Positions 58,122 through 64,000 of a stretch of DNA of 64,000 nucleotides are shown here, one piece after another. The DNA is from Hyphomicrobiales bacterium. GTDB taxonomy: Bacteria > Pseudomonadota > Alphaproteobacteria > Rhizobiales > Rhizobiaceae. Under the pieces are notes generated by a model. That model made no database searches. It saw only the letters and a program-made list of their open reading frames with translations, and was not told the origin of the DNA. The stretch's first letter is position 1. Each line of letters starts with the position of its first letter. The position numbers and the translations under genes are program-made. The stretch is from assembly GCA_900467685.1 (NCBI GenBank), contig UBQX01000001.1, positions 62,001-126,000 on the forward strand, read 5' to 3'.

Positions 58122-58772
58122 ATGCGAACCATATTCTATGCGCGCGTGTCGACGCGAGAGCAAACCATACAGCACCAGATAGACCAAGCCCGACAAGCGG
58201 GCTTCAAATTCGAAGACAGGGACGTCCTCACCGATGAGGGCGTTTCGGGCGTTTCAGTGCCATTGAAAGAAAGGCCGCAAGGCCGGCGCCTCTTCGATAT
58301 TCTCAGGCCTGGCGACACGCTCGTTGTGCGCTGGCTCGATCGATTGGGGCGAAACTATCAGGACGTCACAGAGGCCGTGCGCGAGCTTATTGCGCAAGGC
58401 GTCATAATCCGCACCGTGATCAATGGGCTTGTCTTTGACGGCGCGACCAAAGATCCCATGCAAAAGGCCATGCGTGACGCGATGATAGGATTTCTGGCCG
58501 CGCTCGCAGAAGCGCAAGCCGACGCACTCAAGATCGCTCAACGGGCGGGTATCGAGCACGCGAAAGCAGAAAGCGCGAAAAAGCCGCGGGTCTACAAGGG
58601 GCGAAAGCCTTCCTATGACCGCGCAACGCTCGATAGCGTCAACTTGATGATCGCGGCGAACGAAAGCGTTTCGACTATCGCGGCCAAAACAAAACTGACC
58701 CGCCAAACGGTGTTGCGCATTCGCGCCGATCCCGCTGCGGCGGATGAAGCGTTGCGGGCCTGGGGCGGATAG
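58122..58772 (+). CDS. Serine recombinase (resolvase/invertase type)
   Basis: A small serine recombinase of 216 residues. The catalytic domain has the nucleophile Ser10 in FYARVSTREQT, and the motifs GVSVPLKERPQGRRLFDILR and LVVRWLDRLGRNYQDV with the active-site Arg pair. The C-terminal part ends in a Hin-type HTH (VSTIAAKTKLTRQTVLRIRA). It could resolve dimers or invert a segment; no invertible repeats were found next to it. It is on the plus strand between two minus-strand phage modules. Confidence 0.94.
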   Translation: MRTIFYARVSTREQTIQHQIDQARQAGFKFEDRDVLTDEGVSGVSVPLKERPQGRRLFDILRPGDTLVVRWLDRLGRNYQDVTEAVRELIAQGVIIRTVINGLVFDGATKDPMQKAMRDAMIGFLAALAEAQADALKIAQRAGIEHAKAESAKKPRVYKGRKPSYDRATLDSVNLMIAANESVSTIAAKTKLTRQTVLRIRADPAAADEALRAWGG

Positions 58773-58865
58773 GACGGCCTTGCTATTTCAGGGGTGCGTT
58801 GTTTGACGGCACGCGCCCTTGAGGGCATTTTTGCAGCTACGCCACAACCTGGAAAGGCGTCAGCT

Positions 58866-59900
58866 ATGGCCAAAGTGTTCGATGATTTGGAGCCGAAAAC
58901 CAAGCCGGCCCGCCAAGCGCGTGCGGCAGATCCTGAAACCGAGCGGGCGCAACGCGAAGAGTTTTTAGCCCTCGTGACTTGCGGCATTCAAGTGATGATG
59001 CAAGACGCCTATTCCCGGCCGGGGCTCTCCGCCGAAGGAAAGGCGCGGGCGCTCAGCTACTACACACTGAGCCTGTCGGATGCGTTCGCGGCCGCGGATA
59101 AGATCCCAAAGGGACGATCTGCGTCAAGCGCCGCTCTCGACGTCCTTGATCACGTTTTTGGCTTGGAGCACTCGCTTGAACTTGACCCAGATCGGTCATG
59201 GCTGACTGAGATACGCGAAGGCAGACCACTTAAGCATCGTGCAGCGTGGGCAGGTTACGAGCCGCATAGCGTGATGAAGGAGCGTATAGCGCGGATGCGC
59301 CGGCCTTCGAAACGCATCGACGGGAGAATGCAGGTTGAGCGCCCAGAATGGCAGGGCTTGCCGTTTAACGATAGTGTTGCGCTTGAGGCGTTGAGCTGGG
59401 TGCGCTCCGAAGAGAAAATATTCGAGCGGCAACTGCACCAGCAAATGCAGAAGGTGGACGGCGACCTTCTGCGCAGCCGGTTGAAGACGCTGGAGAAAGA
59501 CGGCTGGATCAAGTCTGACAGAGAACCGGACGGAGCCATAACCTACCAATCCACGTCCAAGTTGCGGGACACAAGCTCACCCGAAACGCGGAAAGCGAGA
59601 CTCCCCAAACCAACTTTCGCAACGCCGACCGAACGCTATCACGCCAGAACGCGCGCCGCGCGAGTTGAACGAATAGCAGCCCTGCATAAAGAACCAAACG
59701 CCCGCAAGATACTGAGCGCGATCCGACGTCGAGGGCCGATGCAACTCAAGGAAATGGATTCGCTCGTCACTGGCTTCACACAGTTTGGTTTGCGGGACTT
59801 CATGATGGATCTGCGAGAAGGAGGTTGGGTCGAGTGCGTTGGACGAGGTGGCGGCGCGGCCTGGGCCGCCACCGAGAAGCTGATGAACGCAAAGATATGA
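58866..59900 (+). CDS. Hypothetical protein with a winged-helix-like C terminus
   Basis: A 344-residue protein of unknown function. The first 100 residues are helical (EEFLALVTCGIQVMMQDAYS). Two later segments resemble winged helices: SEEKIFERQLHQQMQKVDGD with LKTLEKDGWIKSDRE near residue 205, and ILSAIRRRGPMQLKEMDSLV with MDLREGGWVECVG near residue 290. The ATG at 58866 (AGCT before it) or a GTG at 58794 may be the start. A transcription-factor or plasmid/phage maintenance role is possible but unproved. Confidence 0.65.
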   Translation: MAKVFDDLEPKTKPARQARAADPETERAQREEFLALVTCGIQVMMQDAYSRPGLSAEGKARALSYYTLSLSDAFAAADKIPKGRSASSAALDVLDHVFGLEHSLELDPDRSWLTEIREGRPLKHRAAWAGYEPHSVMKERIARMRRPSKRIDGRMQVERPEWQGLPFNDSVALEALSWVRSEEKIFERQLHQQMQKVDGDLLRSRLKTLEKDGWIKSDREPDGAITYQSTSKLRDTSSPETRKARLPKPTFATPTERYHARTRAARVERIAALHKEPNARKILSAIRRRGPMQLKEMDSLVTGFTQFGLRDFMMDLREGGWVECVGRGGGAAWAATEKLMNAKI

Positions 59901-59923
59901 TAGAGGGGGCAGCAACCGCCGCC

Positions 59924-60241
59924 TCATTCAAAAACGCTGCCGTCGTCGCCTTCGGCCTCCAACTGCGCCAGCAGCGCGCGGCGGTCCCGCTCCAACTGGT
60001 CGCCCAAGGCTTTGAGCTCAGAGGCCGTTAACTCGTGCAATTGCTTCTCTGGGCCTTCCGGCCCGGCTGCAAAGAGGGAATTCGCCCGCATCAGTGACGA
60101 TGACGCCGTAGCCCGAGCATTTGCCGGCGCATTCTTGTCCTCGCAGATGCTGATTGCCGCATCCACGCAGGCCTCAAGGCCTCTGGTTCTCAGTTTATGA
60201 AGCGCCCGCATGCGGGCCGCTGCCTCTTCCTCGTTGTTCAC
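59924..60241 (-). CDS. Terminase small-subunit-like protein
   Basis: A 105-residue helical protein: ACVDAAISICEDKNAPANAR, TASSSLMRANSLFA and a C-terminal stretch LHELTASELKALGDQLERD. The pattern matches small proteins found before terminase large subunits in alphaproteobacterial prophages, so it may recognise phage DNA for packaging. It is coupled to the HGGxTG gene by an ATGA overlap. No large terminase follows in this window, which is unusual. Confidence 0.6.
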   Translation of the reverse strand: MNNEEEAAARMRALHKLRTRGLEACVDAAISICEDKNAPANARATASSSLMRANSLFAAGPEGPEKQLHELTASELKALGDQLERDRRALLAQLEAEGDDGSVFE

Positions 60242-60822
60242 GAAAACACCCCTTCGTCATCCTGTTGCTGTTCAGCCTGGGCCATCGCCCGATATCGATC
60301 GCGCTCGGTCTCCAGGAAGGCCGCTTGCGTCTGTAGCGCCTTGATCTCATCAGAGACCGGCCGCGGCTCGGCATTCTCGATCCGCTGCCGAAGCTCTTTC
60401 GCCTGTTGCCGGTCTTGCCTCTTGCGGGCTCTGACCGCTGCCGGGCCGAGCTGGTGCGTCTGGTGCCAGCGCTCGTGGGCCGCAAGCTGTTCCGGGCTCA
60501 TCTTCGCGCGGCGCTTCGCCTGGGCTTTCTTGTCCCGCTCGATCTGCTGAAGCTTGCGCTGCAATCTCGATTCAGCGTCGGGCGCATCGCCATTGGGAAA
60601 CAGATACCGGTGGTAATCCGCGCCTTTGCCTGTTCGGCCGCCGTGGAAATGGCAGCGGCCGTTTTCTTTGGCGAGCTGCTGGCAAGGCTCGCCGTCGCGC
60701 TTCCGCTTCGCCCCGCACTTAGGCAGCGTCTCACGCTTCGCGTTCCATCGCTTGATGGCCTCGCGGCTGATCATTCGCCACTGTGTCGATTGGCGCCATG
60801 CGCTCAGTCGGTCGCTCTTCAC
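60238..60822 (-). CDS. HGGxTG-motif phage protein
   Basis: A 194-residue basic protein. The defining region is CGAKRKRDGEPCQQLAKENG followed by CHFHGGRTGKG, i.e. CGAK...PCQ...C-x2-HGGxTG, near residues 36-68, which probably binds a metal. A long charged helix rich in Lys, Arg and Gln follows. Phage proteins with this motif often precede terminase genes; their role is unknown. The GTG at 60822 overlaps the stop of the frame upstream (GTGA); an ATG at 60774 is the alternative start. Confidence 0.8.
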   Translation of the reverse strand: MKSDRLSAWRQSTQWRMISREAIKRWNAKRETLPKCGAKRKRDGEPCQQLAKENGRCHFHGGRTGKGADYHRYLFPNGDAPDAESRLQRKLQQIERDKKAQAKRRAKMSPEQLAAHERWHQTHQLGPAAVRARKRQDRQQAKELRQRIENAEPRPVSDEIKALQTQAAFLETERDRYRAMAQAEQQQDDEGVFS

Positions 60823-61193
60823 AGCACATCTCCGACAAGGCCCATAGAGGTATCAAATTTGTAGCACTCCAGACCAGGGGCGCCCCGATCGCTCCAGAAG
60901 CTAAGGGAGACAGATTGTCCGGCCCCGCGACCCCAAAAGCCCAAGGGGTGGAGGCGGCAGCGCGGCTGGCGCGCAGCGCAGCCTCTCCCCCGTAGGGGTG
61001 CAATTCTGCGCAAACAATTCTGCGCACCCGCAACCCCCTGTGCAGCAAGGAGTCTTGCGCAATTCTGCGCAATTTCGCGCACTCCAATTTCGCGCAAAGC
61101 TATGCGCAATGATTTCAATGGCTTATCGGAATTTGCGCAAGATTGCGCGCAGAGTTTTGCGCAAGATCTGCGCACCTTGTTAACCCGTCTCAT
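60819..61193 (-). CDS. Doubtful 124-residue frame over the GCGCA repeats
   Basis: An open frame that starts at the ATG overlapping the primase stop (ATGA, 61190-61193) and ends in the GTGA overlap with the HGGxTG gene at 60819-60822. These two couplings argue for translation. The sequence itself does not: it is Cys/Arg/Ala-rich (RRSCAKLCAQSCANSD), has no recognised domain and is encoded by a short DNA repeat read in several phases. It may be an accidental frame over a control region. Confidence 0.3.
   Translation of the reverse strand: MRRVNKVRRSCAKLCAQSCANSDKPLKSLRIALREIGVREIAQNCARLLAAQGVAGAQNCLRRIAPLRGRGCAARQPRCRLHPLGFWGRGAGQSVSLSFWSDRGAPGLECYKFDTSMGLVGDVL
61002..61175. repeat. Array of eleven GCGCA motifs, iteron-like
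   Basis: GCGCA begins at 61008, 61022, 61057, 61067, 61077, 61092, 61104, 61135, 61147, 61159 and 61170, always in the same orientation on the plus strand. At least six copies have AATT or ATTT directly before a pyrimidine-rich or T junction, giving a core AATT-Y-Y-GCGCAA. Steps are 14, 35, 10, 10, 15, 12, 31, 12, 12 and 11 bp; the short steps are near one DNA turn. The array lies just downstream of the primase/helicase gene. An iteron origin or cooperative operator fits. Confidence 0.75.
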
Positions 61194-63910
61194 TCGAATA
61201 CTCCGGCATCTTGTGAAACCTTCGCGGACACTTTGTCGGGAATGACGATGTAGCCGTATTGCTTCTGACGTTGATCATTCTTGCCGATCGCGTCGAACCT
61301 AATCGCCCCGCGCGCCTCCAGGCGGTGCAGCGCGTTGGTGATGTCGTCCGTTGAGAACGCGGACAAGATGTCGTGGGCTCGCCGCTCAAGCACCCTCGGG
61401 GCGAAGTGGACGCTACGGGGCTTGTCCGACATGGGGACGCCGGGCATCTCAAGCAGGGCCGAAACAACCGCACTTTCTGCGGCGTCGTTCAGGCTCGGAA
61501 TGGCACCGGATGCGCTTGCATCACGAAGGACCGCAGGAGCGCTGCCGGCGAGCACGTCGAACGCGCCGCGGTTCCAGCGCAGCTTCAAGCCGGCGCCCTT
61601 CGCCCCATAGTTCAACTTCATATTCGTGAGCTGCCGGATATCGCCGCTCTTGGCCTTGCCCGGATACTGGAGATAGAGGCGGGAGCGGGAGGCGTTATTC
61701 CAGCCCGTCGAACCGGAGGTGCCATCACCTGAACTCTTGCCGGCGGCGGACGGATGGCCGAGCGCGATCACCGAGCCGCCAATCGATCGGCCCAAGCCGC
61801 CAAGGAAGCGCTTCACGAAGTCGTTGACTAGAACGCGGTCTATTTCAGAGCCCGCATAGATATCGGCGATTGTATCGAGGATCAGCACATCAGCATCGAA
61901 GGCAATCGCATCCTCGCGGATCTGGTGCCAGAATGCCGTTTTGGTGAGCGTCTGGCTTTTCCGGTCAAAGGTCGCAATGAAGTTGTCCTGAAAGTTCCTC
62001 GACACCAGGCGCAAGTTGCCGAGCTCGGAGAGGCTGACGCCGAGCGAACGGTTTATATCGAGCTGGCGACGGTGGAGCTCGGCCGCGCTGTCTTCGCAGA
62101 ATATGCACATCACACGAGCCGGGCGCGTGATCTGGCCTAGCCAACTCCGGCCCGTTGCCGCTGCCGTCGCGTACTGGTGCGCCAGCAGCGTTTTGCCGAT
62201 GCCGCCATCTCCGTAAAGCAAGGTGACTTCGCCGCGCGGTATCCAGCCCTCAACCTCCCACTCGCGGGGGAGCGGCTCGACGCCCTGCCAATCCCGGCAA
62301 GGGTCGATCCATCCCAACGGCGGCAGTTCTGCCACTGCCCTAGGCGCGCGCTCGACGGCCTGCGGCTCTGCCTGGAAGCCCTCGGCAATCAGTTCCTCGA
62401 CCTTGGCGGCAGACAGGCCGCTGTCGCTCAGAGTGGCCCATCGGTCCACAAGCTGCGTGAACGTCGCGGGATTGGAAATCCTCAGAGACGCCAGCAGCCC
62501 GCCATTTTCGCGGATGTCGTCAGCGTCCCATGATCCCGGCTCGCGCTTGCCGAAGCCTTGCCAATCGACGAATTCAAAGACGCGGGCAATCTCAAGATCG
62601 GCGGCTTTGTAGCCCATCGCCTGGGCGACCGTGAGGGACGCGCTTTTCCAATCGGCCGAGCCCGCGTAGGTCGGGAAGTTGTCGGAGCCGAGCCGGCGGC
62701 AAAGCCATGTTACGGCCTGGGCCGGAGTAGGGCGCCGGGCGCTGTCCTCCGCAACCTCGAAAACCTCACCATCTCCAGGCCGGTATTCCGGCGAGCCGCC
62801 GAAGTGAATTTCACCCTCGTCGTCAATCTCGCCAAACTCGCAAATAAGGCTCACCGGGTTATGCGCCCGGCGTGTTCCCCAGTCGTAGATGCCATCAGAG
62901 TAGATCGTGAGATCTTCCTCAAGTTCGCGGTCCAGGTGATCGGCGCCGATCCGCAATTCGCCTTCGTCGTTGCCGACGTTCAGGCCGAGCCCAAGCACAT
63001 CGGGCAGCCAATCCCTTTTGCGCTCCAGCGCCGCGCGTGTGATCGGGTCGCGCACCTTTGCCGAGGCGGCGCCGGGCTTGCGGGAAGGCTTCTTGCCAAC
63101 TGTGTAGCCGAGAGCTTCGGCCTTCTCTTTGATACGGGCGAAAATGACCGAAACGCCCTGTTCATCGACCAAGGGGAGATCGGACAGATTGTGTTCGGTG
63201 AGCGTGTTCATCTGCGGAACGCCGCTTTGGTGCATGCCGCTGACAACGACTTGCTGGCCTATTGCCAAGAACTCCAGTTGATGCCGATGGCCATCAGCCT
63301 CGAAGAACATTACGTCCTTGTAAAGTTCACCCTCGGTTCGGGCGAAATAGATGGCGCTGGTCGAGTTGGATCGCTCACGGCGCGGCATGCCATGCGGTGA
63401 CATTCCGAAGCGCTCGGCTAAGACGTTGCGGATCTCAGCGGCGAGCCGGCGCGCCTGCACATCGTGGGGCGCCGATGACGACGGGTCCACCTTGATATCG
63501 CTGTCGAAGGCGACAAGGCCGAAGCCGGTGCGAATGCCAATCCCGGTTTCGGCGGGCAAGGTCTTCCAAGTTCCGAGATCGATCGACGGGGCGTTCGTCC
63601 AGTTCCAAGCGTTGCGCCAGTTCGTGCCGTTCCACTCGCCGGGAACCTTACCATTTGCGGGGCGGGACTGCCCGCTGACATACGCGCCGCAGGGGGCGAG
63701 CGGCAGCATCAGCTTGCCATAGCCGCGGGCGTCGAGCGCTCTGGCGCGCTGATATACGGGAAGCAACTCAGGGGGCGCCGGTTCAGGCTTTGCCGTGGCT
63801 GTTGCGGGAGGCTGCTGCGGCTCGGTTTTCGGCGGTTGCGCGGCACTTCTGGCCTGAACCGCGTCCGCGAGAGAATTGCCGTTTCGGCTTCCTTGGTGTA
63901 TATTGACCAT
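61190..63910 (-). CDS. Phage primase/helicase with a RecA-like ATPase
   Basis: A replication protein of about 906 residues. The N-terminal half (about residues 40-300) resembles bifunctional primase/polymerase domains of phage and plasmid proteins: TGIGIRTGFGLVAFDSDIKV with a metal-site Asp pattern and HGMPRRERSNSTSAIYFAR. The C-terminal half (from about residue 545) is a RecA/RepA-type ATPase (AAA_25-like) with Walker A LLYGDGGIGKTLLAHQ near residue 565 and Walker B VLILDTIADIYAG. It would open and prime the element's DNA. A trailing segment near residue 870 may be a winged helix. The TTG/ATG start region at 63910 is just inside the right edge. Confidence 0.85.
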   Translation of the reverse strand: MVNIHQGSRNGNSLADAVQARSAAQPPKTEPQQPPATATAKPEPAPPELLPVYQRARALDARGYGKLMLPLAPCGAYVSGQSRPANGKVPGEWNGTNWRNAWNWTNAPSIDLGTWKTLPAETGIGIRTGFGLVAFDSDIKVDPSSSAPHDVQARRLAAEIRNVLAERFGMSPHGMPRRERSNSTSAIYFARTEGELYKDVMFFEADGHRHQLEFLAIGQQVVVSGMHQSGVPQMNTLTEHNLSDLPLVDEQGVSVIFARIKEKAEALGYTVGKKPSRKPGAASAKVRDPITRAALERKRDWLPDVLGLGLNVGNDEGELRIGADHLDRELEEDLTIYSDGIYDWGTRRAHNPVSLICEFGEIDDEGEIHFGGSPEYRPGDGEVFEVAEDSARRPTPAQAVTWLCRRLGSDNFPTYAGSADWKSASLTVAQAMGYKAADLEIARVFEFVDWQGFGKREPGSWDADDIRENGGLLASLRISNPATFTQLVDRWATLSDSGLSAAKVEELIAEGFQAEPQAVERAPRAVAELPPLGWIDPCRDWQGVEPLPREWEVEGWIPRGEVTLLYGDGGIGKTLLAHQYATAAATGRSWLGQITRPARVMCIFCEDSAAELHRRQLDINRSLGVSLSELGNLRLVSRNFQDNFIATFDRKSQTLTKTAFWHQIREDAIAFDADVLILDTIADIYAGSEIDRVLVNDFVKRFLGGLGRSIGGSVIALGHPSAAGKSSGDGTSGSTGWNNASRSRLYLQYPGKAKSGDIRQLTNMKLNYGAKGAGLKLRWNRGAFDVLAGSAPAVLRDASASGAIPSLNDAAESAVVSALLEMPGVPMSDKPRSVHFAPRVLERRAHDILSAFSTDDITNALHRLEARGAIRFDAIGKNDQRQKQYGYIVIPDKVSAKVSQDAGVFE

Positions 63911-63929
63911 ATCACTTGCTTTCGATGGA

Positions 63930-63966
63930 CCCGAGACGCCCTGCCAGGCGCTCGGGTTTGCTTTTT
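63930..63966 (+). terminator. Hairpin terminator upstream of the primase gene
   Basis: CCCGAG-a-CGCC, a 6-nt loop, GGCG-CTCGGG form a two-part 10-bp stem with one bulged base, followed by TTTGCTTTTTC on the plus strand. The T-run faces right, away from the primase gene. It could end a rightward transcript or, read from the right edge, separate the primase gene from an upstream minus-strand gene. Confidence 0.6.
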
Positions 63967-64000
63967 CGGGGCTATCCGTTGTTGATCACAAGCCGGAGCT

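Overview
The window is a GC-rich alphaproteobacterial chromosome segment, most likely from the Rhizobiaceae (Agrobacterium/Rhizobium/Shinella-like). Three gene orders support this: dusB-ntrB-ntrC-ntrY-ntrX-dat-hfq-hflX, the siroheme/sulfite reductase cluster cysG-DUF2849-cysI-DUF934-fpr, and a fused ispDF next to a stand-alone CinA C-terminal amidase. The assignment rests on gene content and order; no rRNA or tRNA gene was found.

Region 1 (1-44250) is the chromosomal backbone. It starts with the 5' part of phaC (polyhydroxyalkanoate synthase) at the edge. Then come a small lipoprotein, an aminotransferase next to hom (homoserine dehydrogenase), a macAB-type efflux pair, recJ, a CitE-like protein, a DUF2336 protein, an exported alpha-type carbonic anhydrase and parE. 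They are followed by a secreted alpha/beta hydrolase, a caspase/Sel1/peptidoglycan-binding fusion, tpiA, secG and pyrG. A frameshifted ParE-type toxin with its antitoxin lies next to cinA-ispDF. The nitrogen-regulation block (23.9-31.5 kb) holds dusB-ntrBC and ntrYX; it is followed by dat, hfq and hflX. An intact parDE pair, mazG and a nucleoside deaminase lead into the sulfite-reduction operon (37-42 kb). A Tat-exported YtcJ-like amidohydrolase closes the backbone.

Region 2 (about 44.4-64 kb) is an integrated phage-like element, and its right end is outside the window. A P4-type tyrosine integrase sits at its left end. Next come a run of small exported lipoproteins, a tail fibre with a probable chaperone, an SRAP (HMCES/YedK-type) protein, two small membrane proteins, two long probable virion proteins and two unknown proteins. 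A rightward cassette holding a serine recombinase follows. Last come a small-terminase-like protein, an HGGxTG protein and a large primase/helicase. No large terminase, portal, capsid or lysis gene is visible.

The most notable unexplained structure is a set of eleven same-orientation GCGCA motifs (61002-61175), often preceded by AATT and mostly 10-15 bp apart, just downstream of the primase/helicase gene. It resembles an iteron-type origin or a cooperative operator. It also lies inside an open frame joined to both neighbours by 4-bp start/stop overlaps. Other structures that the genes do not explain are a perfect 15-bp inverted repeat before fpr, an inverted repeat before cysI, CGTAC operator-like sites before the recombinase cassette, and a hairpin that covers the SRAP gene's ribosome binding site.
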